From assembly GCA_035578155.1 (NCBI GenBank), contig JAPWDM010000005.1, positions 47,131,954-47,195,953 on the forward strand: a stretch of 64,000 bases of DNA. Direction: 5' to 3'. Within the stretch, counting starts at the first letter, position 1, and each line of letters starts with the position of its first letter. Shown here in pieces: positions 1 through 11,100 of the stretch. The DNA comes from Brachynemurus nebulosus. Taxonomy: Eukaryota > Arthropoda > Insecta > Neuroptera > Myrmeleontidae. The notes under the pieces were generated by a model. That model was not told where the DNA came from. It worked only from the letters and a program-made list of their open reading frames with translations, and did no database searches. Position numbers and translations under genes: made by a program.

Positions 1-349
1 AAATAGGTAAAAAAACAGAGCAAGTTATCAGACTTCTACCTTAATTCTACAAATCATCCATTTCTGACATTTATTTTGTTCCAACAAGCTGACATTTTGT
101 TCTGTAAATTCCAACATTATGTAATGATATCGTCCAAAATAATTTCATGGCACAAATTTAAAAATTAAAAAAAAAAAAAATAAAATAAAATAAAAATATA
201 ATTACAATAAATCCTCAACGTTCGTATGGTAAAACGCCAGGACATGTTACAATTTATTAAATTTAATTATAAAATTTTTAAGGTTAAGTAACAAGCAAAT
301 AAATGACAGTTGCATAATCGTAGGCAACTTATTTCAAAAAAAAAAAAAA

Positions 350-373
350 TGAGGTAGACAAATGTTGTACAGT
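350..373 (-). promoter_or_regulatory. Candidate let-7 target site with extensive 3' pairing
   Basis: The mRNA-strand 8-mer CTACCTCA (357-350) pairs with let-7 nucleotides 1-8. Bases 369-364 pair with let-7 nucleotides 12-17 and 373-371 with nucleotides 19-21, with an internal loop between. Seed plus long 3' pairing resembles the classic let-7 sites of worm lin-41. It lies about 4.45 kb after the lin-28 stop, so it counts only if the transcript reaches this far. Confidence 0.5.
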
Positions 374-1438
374 AAAATTAAATTATGTTTACTACGGATA
401 TTCGAGTGTTCAATTCTACTGGGAATCGTAAAATTTAGATACGCGAACTAAGGATGAAAAAAATAATTACTATCAGTAGACCAGACTTATTAAAAATTCA
501 CAAAATTTATGCTGTTTAATTTACAAAGTATAAACTGGCATATTTTTTTTTTTTTTTTTTTTTTGTGAATGCCATTCTTTTTATTTTTTTATAATAATTT
601 ATTCTTTTCTAACAGAAACGGGTATTCCTAAATCCACTTTAGCCATCTGGTGATAAATAGAAAAGCTATTGCAAGTGGGCTAAACATTAAGAAAACACAT
701 TCTTTTCATAACTAAATATTTTAAAGTTGTCAAAGAAAAAAATCTGACATGGCAAAACATGAAATTTTAAATGTTAAAAATATTTTTATAAAGATCCCTT
801 TCAATGATTTCAACGAGACTCCGCTGTCCGGAAAAATATTGAAAATCATAGGTATGTTTTTGTACAGAAGTAAAATATTTGTTCATTATTTACTACATTA
901 ATACTGAAATTAATAGAACGAGATGGGTAAAAAGACCAATAATTTCAAAAGTAGTTTAAATTAATGTTAAAAACCGTTATTCCACCATTTAAACATTTTT
1001 AAAGAAACTAATTTACAAAATAAAAACTAATTCGTGTCATTGATTGATACAATAGACGCGATTTTTTATTTTCAAGCCAATCATTAGTCGTTTAGTCTTT
1101 TTTTTTAGAAAACGGAAACATTGATAAAAGGTAAAAACGTTTTTTACATCTTATTTATTTACTTATAAAACACTCATTCAAGACAAAAATTTATATTGAA
1201 ATAATATTTAAAGTTGCAACGACTTTATCTAATTTCACTGTTAAAACAATTTTATTACTTAACGTGTTTTCAATCTTCCGACCATTCTCAAAGTAAATTA
1301 GTAAATAAATAGATTTTTTGAGACTTATAATGAAGAAAGTTTTTGTACGAGGGGCGCAATATTATAGAAATTATATTGAAAAACCCGGTCAGTTTTTAAT
1401 TTGAAATAATTGTAGGCCAACACATGATGTCAAATATA
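374..1438. other. AT-rich, no feature seen
   Basis: I see no gene, tRNA-like structure or transposon end. A 20-base poly-T run sits near 545. Confidence 0.5.
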
Positions 1439-1963
1439 CAGCTGAACTCTTTTTTGTGGCGATGGATTGGGACCGCAGAAAAAAATCGCACAAAAAAATA
1501 TATTCAAAAATATCATAAATAGGTAGCTATAAAAAGTATAGTTCGATCCACTTTTTTTGTGCGATTGGTCGGGACCGCATAAAAAAAGTTTCATCGAAAA
1601 AACATCACTCAAAACGCTCAAAACTTAGAAATTTCCTTAGAAGTTACGTCTATAAACAAGATAAAGCATTAACTTACACGTAGAAACATTTTATTTAAAT
1701 TTTATAATATTATGAAAATTTTGAAAAATACATCTTCAACAAAATTAAATGATGCAATAAATTATGTTCTTATGCAATGTATTGATTAAATTCTTAAAAG
1801 CCGTTAAAAAGTATTTTTATCAAAGAAAGTTATTATAGTAATTGTTTAAGTTTCTTACTGTCTCGTGATTTTGATTCACATTATGCATTTTAACGGCCAT
1901 TTTTTACAAATCGCATAAAAATAAATTGCACAAAAAAAGACCGCATAAAAAAGAGTTCAGCTG
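1439..1963 (-). mobile_element. TA-flanked MITE (Tc1/mariner/pogo type), copy 1
   Basis: The ends are inverted repeats beginning CAGCTGAACTC, each flanked by TA. Inside are repeated blocks with GACCGCA and (A)nTCGCACAAA. The same element lies in opposite orientation at 29426-29997. The shared short open frame ([16 protein letters not shown]) only reflects this repeat and is not a gene. Confidence 0.8.
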
Positions 1964-2223
1964 TATTTGCAATTGGCGTTGAAAGAAACGGAAAAGCCGG
2001 TTCTTTGAGGTGATTTTATTAATGAAATTAGACAAAGTATACTTTAAGTATTATTTCAATATTTAAGATGAAATTTCGTAAAGTACATAAATCTTTAAAC
2101 AGTGAATTATTTGAAAAAAAAAAAATTAATTAAATGTACTTAACATAGTCTTTGGGCTAAAATTAGTTAGGATAAATTGACGAGTGAGAACTTTATAGTA
2201 ATTTATAGTAATTTTATTTCAAA

Positions 2224-2510
2224 CTAGCATTTATCCGCGGCTTCGCACGCGTGGTATTTGAAAATATGATATCATATTAATACGTATAGATAGACTATAC
2301 TTGAATCGTGTCACAATTGAGAGTTGCTATTTCTTTGAGGAATTTTCCTACTTGAATAAAATGTTTTCTGGCGGTAAAAAGTAGCCTATAACTCTCTCTG
2401 TTCCCCAAGCTACGTCTGTGCAACGTTTCATGTTGATTGGTTAAGCTGTTAAGGCGTGAAAGTAAAACAAACAAATAAACTCACTTTTGCATTTATAATG
2501 TTAGTAAAGA
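2224..2510 (-). mobile_element. Short non-autonomous Helitron
   Basis: On the minus strand it runs from TC (2510) to CTAG (2224), with a GC-rich hairpin built on CGCG...CCGCGG shortly before the CTAG end and a T next to it. The 5' part carries the ACATTATAAATGC and TTTCACGCC blocks common in insect Helitrons. At 287 bp it has no coding capacity. Confidence 0.7.
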
Positions 2511-2820
2511 AGTAAAGATTACAATTTCGATATATTTAAAAAAAAGCATAGATTTAAATCTGATTTGACTATCACAGATTTAAATTTTTTTCTTCTTTAT
2601 TCCAGTTTAAAAACATATCCATGTTAAAATTAAATAAGTCAAACAAAATAAAATATTAAATCGCATAGCAACATCAGCATTTAACCCTGGGTTTCATTTT
2701 GAATGTAATCGTCACTATAGAAATTTTACTTAAAAAATATTAAGAATTTATGAATTTATCTATATTTTATAAATTTTTCAAAATTTTAATTCTGACTGTG
2801 ACACTCGAATATCTTTAAAT

Positions 2821-2956
2821 ACATTCTCGCGAAGTTGACCGAGTACGAGAGTGTAGACGGTCATCTCGTTGTGCCCTCGTGGTTGGTATTATAATGCTAT
2901 TCATATGCCTCAGCCTGTCTCAGCCAACCTCGCCTCGGTCAACTTCGCGAGAATGT
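2821..2956. repeat. Foldback element with 23-bp perfect inverted repeats
   Basis: Bases 2821-2843 and 2934-2956 are perfect reverse complements, starting ACATTCTCGCGAAG. The 90 bp between them is GC-richer than the flanks and partly self-complementary. It is probably a small MITE. Confidence 0.7.
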
Positions 2957-4825
2957 GGTTGCTCCTTTACAAGTAACAATATAAAAAATATTAATTTTTA
3001 ATATAAAATTTTGAAAATACTTTAAGTACGTATGTTATATGTAACGTAAGATATGGTTCTATTCTAAAATAAATTCTATTACAAATTTTGATTCTTTTAT
3101 TAAAACAAATAAAATTAAACGATAATTTTATTTCAAGTTTCATGAAAAAATACATTTCTTCAAAATCAGTTCGTAGACAAAACTAAAATTAAAAACTACA
3201 AAAAAATAAATTTAAAAAAATTAATTTTAAGAACTCAACACTAAATAAAAATTCGCCCAAATCAAATAGAATCAACTGTGTAATAATTTTGAAATAATTT
3301 AAGTAAATTTTGAGAAATTAAAATAAATAAAATACATTTAATACTTTTTTTTAAACAAAAAATTCGTTTTTTCTTATAATTTTAAAACATTTGCGTCTTT
3401 TTTCCCTAAACGTAAGAATTTAAAAAAATTAAACCGTAATATTTTATATATTAAATTCTATTCGAATAAATTATTGGTAACATTACATAAGTAAAGTTGA
3501 ATTTGGCTTCAAATCCATAAAATATATTTATCTGAGGTAGTTATGTTGAGGAATATCATATTTAGGAACTATCTGAGTCGACTAAATTGAATGAAACACA
3601 TAAAATTGAAGGTTCAAGTGTACTTTACACTTACTAAAAATAAAATTTAGGTTATGTAAGTTTTATTGTTTCATTCAATTATGTTTTTAATTAATTTGTT
3701 TATTAAAGCTTTATTTAAAGTTGCGGTTTATATTTAATCGATTTGAAGCTCGCAGTAATCAGTACTTGAACTATAAAAATGAATTTGTACAAAAATATAA
3801 ACATACTTTTTTTTCTGAATTATTAAGAAATTTGATTTTTTTGACGAAAATAAATTAAGTTCCGAAATAAAAAAAGCTCTCAAATTTCAAAATAATTTTT
3901 TTTTTTTTTTTAACTACAGTATATTAAATAATTACCTAATTAACTAGTTACGACAAAAAATATTGAAAGAATTTTTTCTAAAAAATTCTTCTAAATTTTT
4001 TGTTAAGTTTAATTCTAAAATAATTACAAAAAAAAGATAATGAACACATGAATCAAGGAATTACTGTTAACAATACCTGAAAATAAAATAAAAAGTATTT
4101 TGAAATGGGATTATAACATCCCATTGGTCCAAGAAATATAATTACCCCAATGATTTTAAAGGGATCTGGACAGGATCCCTTAAAATAAAAATATAATTTT
4201 TTTTACTAACATAACACTAAATTCAATTTTTTTTTTTTTTTTTTGCTTAAATGAAGTGTTATGTTTCTATTTTTATCTTTTTAATATTTCTTTTTTAAAT
4301 AAGTTCTTCTTTGTTCACAGCGCGATATGTTTATAAATTCGATTGGTTAAATATTTTAAAATGGCGACCGTCTGTCAGCTGATTGCACTTATTACTAGAA
4401 AAACATGATAAAAAATGAGATTGAGTCAGGTTATGTTGGTATATTTTTTGTACTTTGTCAGGTACTAACGTTTTATTTGTTTATATTTTGTGTAGGTACT
4501 ATTTTTTCTGAGTATTTTTGAGTATTTTTTATGCATTCTCATTATTTATCATATTATTTATTTTTTGCTATAATATTCCTCCGAGTTATAAAAATTCGTT
4601 ATTATTCTACTTTTGTTCGAATTGACCATTCTACTAATTCGATGCATCTATTCCGGGTATCGTCGTTAAAATTGTATTATTATCGCCTGATTAAAGTTTT
4701 ATTCGCCTGCTACTTATTTTATTACACATAATGGGGATTTTTCTGAACGGAATCGAGACAAAAAACGATTTACGCCTAACGTTGAAAAATTCAAATAAAA
4801 AATTATTTTAGTCAAGATTCAAACA
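2957..4825. other. AT-rich flank of lin-28
   Basis: Apart from the let-7 site, I see poly-A and poly-T tracts and a small hairpin near 4160-4185 (AAGGGATC ... GGATCCCTT). Open frames here are chance. Confidence 0.5.
3533..3548 (-). promoter_or_regulatory. Candidate let-7 target site (8-mer plus supplementary pairing)
   Basis: The mRNA-strand 8-mer CTACCTCA (3540-3533) matches let-7 nucleotides 1-8. CAAC at 3548-3545 pairs with let-7 nucleotides 12-15, leaving a one-base offset. It is about 1.29 kb after the lin-28 stop. Reading the window by eye, I found this 8-mer only here and at 350 on this strand. Confidence 0.55.
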
Positions 4826-5162
4826 TTATTTATCCGATATTTTTAATTCAGCTATTGCTTCACTAGTGGCGCTAACGTCGCCCGATGTTGTCGTAACGGT
4901 TGTCGTTGCTGTCGTTGGGGTTGATGTCTCTGGAGCTACTGCACCATCCGGTGGTGAATCACTAATTGAGCTACTCGTATCACCGACTCCACCCGATTTG
5001 GTTCTTCGTGTATCACCGACACTGCCACCACTAGTGGTTGGTCGTTTTGGACAGTCTGCAATCAAGTGATCCTCACTCTTACATGAATGACAACGCTTCG
5101 GTTGCGGGCCTAATGAACATTTTGCTGCGATATGGTTCGCAAATTCACCACAATTATAGCAT
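4826..5162 (-). CDS. lin-28: lin-28 coding exon 4 (two CCHC zinc knuckles and tail)
   Basis: The exon completes Arg132 and encodes residues 133-243 and a TAA stop (4828-4826). Knuckle 1 is C133-X2-C136-X5-H142-X4-C147. Knuckle 2 is C156-X2-C159-X4-H164-X4-C169, with the linker GPQPKR between them. In LIN-28 these knuckles bind the GGAG-type motif in the pre-let-7 loop. The rest is a low-complexity tail with runs of Thr, Ser and Gly and a small basic patch (RRTK, about residues 183-186). The acceptor AG is at 5164-5163. Confidence 0.97.
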
Positions 5163-8100
5163 CTATAAATTGAAAATTTATTGATTTTAAAACACTATAT
5201 ATAAATTGTGTTTTATTAAATTTCGTATAGTTAAAAATAAGAACAGGGCTGGGCTGTCATTATAATAATGTAAATATACAAGTGATCTAGAAGTAAGTAA
5301 AAATATTAAAAATTATTGTTTTAAAATTTTTCTAAAACATAAAATTACAAGAAAAATTAAATCTAAAGGAAAAACAATTTGTACAATTTAACACAATTTT
5401 AGGAAAAATTAAAAATAAAAAAAAAGTTTCAAACGATGCAAACTTACATTTTTTAAAACAGGAATCCATGTTTAAAAGTTTTTTTTCTTTTTAAATTTCG
5501 ATTTAAAACTACCAGTAATAATCAATGTTTCCATTATTTTATCTCATGTTCTTGAATAATTGCGTTTTAAAAATAATTTTTAAAAGTACAAGCTGCGACC
5601 GAAATCAGACGATGTAAAAAATACGGTTTCTGACTAACGAGAGAATAGTGTTTATAAAATTATAGCATAGACAACTCTCATTTTGACTCAACTTTCTCAT
5701 AGTAACTAACTCTCATTTAACTACAGTAAATAAAAAACGTAAATAATTTTCAATGAATTACTAAGTATGGATCAGACTATTAAACTAGCATTTAACTTAA
5801 ATGCTAATCTTTAAAATATATTTATTTTTTTACAAAAAAATATTTTTGATATAGGGTAAAAGCCCCGATTGTGGAACACTATTTTTAGGTATTTCAACAA
5901 ACTTGCTTACAAAAATTAATAAATGAATTAAACACCCATTTTTTTTTCTTAATAAGCATGAAACCAAGTTTCTTTAATCCAATGAATATGTTTTTAAGAA
6001 AATATGACCCAAAAATTTTGATTTATTAATGTTTTGTTTTATAATTTGTTGACATCTATAAAAAAACGGACAGAATATATTAACACCCTTTTAAAAATCA
6101 GCACATTGACACCTAAAAAAGAACACGTATGTACGAACATGAGATACATCAAATACATCTTTTGCCATCTTTTCACTCTATGACATAGAGTGACATCTAG
6201 TAGTAAATAGAATGTCAAATTAAAAAATATAAATGGTTTAAATATTCGATAAAATAAACGACCAAAATCACAGAATATATCAAAATACTACATTTTGTTT
6301 CGCCATCTATGTATTTTGGTAAAGTTCTAATCAATTTTAAACTGACTTATCAAAATGGCGACAATTTTTCATTATTAAGAAAATTTTGCAACTTTAAATC
6401 AATATTTTTTTATTTATCAATTGACGATACGCTCCGAAATAAAAAAAATATTAAAAATTTTACGATTTTAAAGCAGTAAGTAAATATTTTAGACTCAAAA
6501 AGAAATTAAAACTATTTATAATATAAATTTTTAGTTATTTTACGTACATGATTTTAGTTAAATACAAAGGTTATATGTGTACTGAAAGAAATACACACAT
6601 ATATAAATTACATTTAAACTGAATAAAAAGATGATTTAACTCTTATATAATCACTTAACTGGACTAATAAAAATTATTTGTATAGTTTTATTGCGCTAAC
6701 TTCGAAAATTAACTGGAAAATGTTGAAATTTATAAGGCATGTGTTTCTATAAATAAGCATTGATCAAACGCAAAAGAGACACATTCAGCAAAAACTGTTT
6801 AATATATATATATGTATTTCTTTAATTAAGTAAAGAAACATTAAATGTGACATGAATTTAAATTGAAAAACAATCATTCTATTAATAATAATTTTTGTTA
6901 TCAGACGTTTCTTTCAGAAATAACTTCATTAAGATATAAATGTCAAAACTGTTTTTCTATTGGATCGCGTTCCACAAACGGGGCTTTTACCCTAGTTTAA
7001 AAGATAAATTAACTATTGAACTATCTATTAATTGCTGATTCATCTATTGTATAAAGAAAATGAAACTACCTTGAATGAACCTAACACATACAGATATGTA
7101 TCTGCGTGTCCTAAAATTAATAAGAAAAATTTAAAAAATAAACTTGGAATAAAATAATTTTTCCATTTATCTTTTTATTGATGCATTGGATTTCCATTAA
7201 GTTTGCATCATATCTCAAAAACTTGAGGAGCTACAAAACTCCCGGTTATAGTCGTCTATTGTCCCCAGCGGTATTTACAACTGTTATCTGAACACAATTT
7301 TTTAGTTAAGTCAGTAGTTGAGCTGTAATAAAAATGGTAACTCTCAAAAAACTCAGTCTGTATTACAACTGTTGCAAGCAACATAATTTTTTTTTGGAAC
7401 AAATTTTTGTACATTTCATATTACTTTTTGCTTGTTTTAAGGAACAAAATGCCTTTTACCTAAACCCAATATGAACTTAACAACAACTCAATTTTATGAA
7501 AAACAGTACGAACTAAATTTACCGGTCTTTTTATTAGAAACAGACGTACAAATATTTATCTATCTTTTTTGTTTTTTAAATAAATTAATTTGCTTAGACA
7601 AAAATGAATAATGGTTGGTAACGTAACCAAGCACTTAACATTTTCCATCATGGACGTCTTAATGTACTTGTGCTTATTCGTTATAAAACGAAAAAAAATA
7701 AAAATTTGATCCACATTCTTTTCCTAATGATAATCTTCCTACAATTCAAAAATAATAATAGGTATAAAAATTAGTGGATTACTTAGAAAATAAAAAATAC
7801 ATCGATTATTGACAAGAGTTCCGCCAACTCTTCTAGCCTTCGTATTTCTTTCTTTTTTTTTATTCCATAAACACCATAATTCCTTTAATTATATTTTTTT
7901 CCCAAAGATTATTTCCAATTAAAACCCACCTGCATTTCCCACGACAATTTTTTAAAAATATATGCCCACAAGCAATCGGCATGACGTAAAAGTTTCTACA
8001 GTATGCGTCACAAAATTACGCATGAAAATTAAATAAAATGTCAGAGGCAGCGATATAAAATAGAAGATCATTTACCTGATTTTCCTAAATCTTCTTCTAC

Positions 8101-11100
8101 TAACCGGTCGTCGATGTGAACCCTGACAATCGGTTCCATTTGGTCCTGTAACTCTGGTCGCTTCTAGACCCTTGTCCGATATACGACATTCAAATTCAAC
8201 TTGTTCATCATCACCCAACGAACGGAATCCAGTCATTTGAATGACGCTCTGAAATAGTTAAACATTTTGTTTCTAATCCACAGGTGTATTTATTTAAATA
8301 TAATTCAAATATAATTATCATAATCCATGAAAAATTATTCAAAGACAAATTCCTCTATTCGAAAACCCGCGCGCATAATTCAAATCTTATAATTTGATAT
8401 CGGATTTTTGAGAATAAAGAAACAGTTAAATTTACGTTGATGTAAACACGGAATACTTTGTGTTGCGCATAATTTATGATTTTTAACCGATTCAGTGCCA
8501 TTGGCATGTTAACATGCCAAAGGAAACAAAGAGAGAAATATATCTTGCAATAAAAGACAAGACTATATGTATTTTTAAAGTCATTAATCATTTTGACATT
8601 TTTAAGCCGCACTGAAATGGTTTAAATTGAAAAATATTGTTTCTCAGTTTTATAATTTATAATATAAATAATAAAAATAAATTACAAGTACACTACAAAT
8701 CTACACTGGGTTATTTTCTAATAAAAATTTTTCCCAAAAAATGAATTAAAGTTAAATTGATACCTCTCTAGTTGTCCGACTTATTTTAAAATGAAATAAT
8801 AATAAAAAGATAATACTGTGGATAATTTTATATATAGGTATAGATATTTACAAAAATATATAAAATTTGCTTCTAATAATTTTTATTGAATGTTTTAACA
8901 TAATTGAATTTATAGTGTACTATAAGAACATAAAAAAAATTTGTTTATTATTGTCAGCAAAAAAATTTTCGACGGTTTGACTAATACTAGTGAATATACT
9001 CATACACATACTGCATACATATGTACCAATACCAAAAATCAATAAATTATCCTTTATCCAAATCAACGTTGTCAACTATAAAAACAACGTCGACTTCTTA
9101 TAAAGTCAGTGTTATATATTATAATTTAATAAAATTAAAAGTACGCAAGATACTGTGTGATACACACAAAGTGGGAATGTCAAATTATAAGAATGGTAGA
9201 TAATGGTTTCTTCATTCTTTTTACTTATGTTTTTGTAGAATGTATTTTACTTAAAATGAATATCATAATGACATCTGAAATAATTTTAAAAAAATTATTA
9301 CATGTTCCAAATATTAGTTTAATACCGACTTTATAAAACATACATAACAATGTTTATATTTTATGAAGGAAACAAAAATCTTACAATTAAAATAAAATAT
9401 TTCCAGAAGTACGCAGATAATATGTAAACAATTTTCTCTCTTTATCAATGTTTTTAAACCTGTCTTTTACAAACAAAAATTGTTTGGCAGCCATTGAGTT
9501 AATAAACCGAAGAATTTATTAAGAAATCAAAAAAATATGAATACCGTACACGCACGTCACACAAAGGAATTTTTGAATCCATTCAAATAGATATAACGTT
9601 GTTGACTTATTTATGAATAGGACATTAAATGCATACGTTATCAGCTCGTTGTGATACACTTTATCTGTTCTGTCAAGGATAAAACGAATCGATTTATATG
9701 AATCGAAACGGCAAAAGAAAAAATCGATCAAGTGAGTCAATAGTGTTACCTGTTACATACAATACGTTGTACTTAAATATTAATCACAAATTAAAAATTT
9801 TGAAATACATAGAAGACAAAGATTTTTCTTAGATCATCTTTTGTAGGAAAACAGTTACAGGGAAATAAATAATTAAATTGCTTATAAATTGACTGTGTCA
9901 GAATTTTTCAATCACGACAATTCTGGTTTAATATACACCTCATTCTCAGTGTTCCTAATTATTTATTTTAAAATTTTCGCTGAACGATCTTCTTGGTAAT
10001 GAGAGTAGGGAATAGAATTTTTTAAATATTTTTTCCAAAATGTTTATTTATGCTTCAATAAGCTTTCCTTTAACAATGCTCTTCAAAAATTTTTTTCCCA
10101 CTTCCCAACTGATCTGAAATTAAACTTGAACTTTTTATACTGTAAACACGATTTGAATAAATCGGGGCTGACAATGTCAGAAAAATTTATATAACATCAG
10201 CAGTTTGTTAGAAATATCCCTGTCACTAAAAAAAAAAACTACAGCAGCAGGGCCGGATTTACCGGTAAATCCGGCTCTATACGGCTCTATACGCCCTTAC
10301 ATTTCAAATTTTTTTTAACACAAGTGTAGTATGACAAAATTGTCTTCAATAGGCAAAGTTGGCCGAATAATAAACAAATATTTTACTTTGCAAAATACCA
10401 CTTTAATATTTTAAACTGTGACAATATTGTTTCGAACCGTTAGTTCATTTTCAAACAGAATAAAATTAAGTATAAAAAATTTTTATTCTGTTTGAAACAA
10501 TATTCGGTATCGTTTGAAACAATAAACGTTTCGAAACAATATTGTCACAGTTTCAAAGATAAAAGTGGTATTTTGCAAAGTAAAGTATTTGTTTATTATT
10601 TACAAATATGGAATGCCATAAAGTAATGCTCAAATCTATTAATATTATAAAGTTGGCTGACATTTCTGTAAATGGGGCATGACACTCAATTTCGGTGCAA
10701 ATATCAAATTTTTATGTCAAATGAAAATCGCCTATAATTAGGGAACAGACATTGAAGTAATTCCAGAATAAAGATTCGCTATCGATTTATTGATAGCGAA
10801 CTATTTCTCTTATGAACTAAATGGGAAAAAACCCTAATTTTTGAAAAGTATTTAAAATATACACTGTTGCGCAACTCAGTTTGTGAATCAGATAGACGAT
10901 TATTATTATTCAGATGTAAATAAATTCTCCAAATTGTTGCATGTGCATCTAAATATTATTATTCTCCCTTAACATCTACACTGTCGTTAAACGTTTCAAT
11001 TCACATGTACGCAACTTTCATTTTGGTAAAATTCATGCTTCCTATTCGGTTAGCAATAAACATAAAATACTTTAGAGATTTTATAAAACAATCAAGTAAT

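Larger units (their letters stand above)
1..4825 (-). other. Region downstream of lin-28, probable long 3' UTR
   Basis: No gene is visible here on either strand. The DNA is AT-rich and holds a TA-flanked MITE, a small Helitron, a short foldback, poly-T and poly-A tracts, and two let-7-type target sites on the minus strand. Minus-strand AATAAA signals are common; one at 4723-4718 lies about 100 nt after the stop and one at 75-70 lies beyond both let-7 sites. Choice of poly(A) site would decide whether the sites are in the mRNA. How far the UTR runs is inferred, not seen. Confidence 0.45.

Noticed and set aside
350..373. A let-7 gene on the plus strand
   Set aside because: The plus strand has TGAGGTAG, but the next bases do not follow mature let-7 and there is no partner arm for a precursor hairpin. 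It fits a target site on the minus strand instead.
4866..5069. 67-codon plus-strand frame
   Set aside because: It is the antisense shadow of lin-28 exon 4; the minus strand has the zinc knuckles and splice sites.
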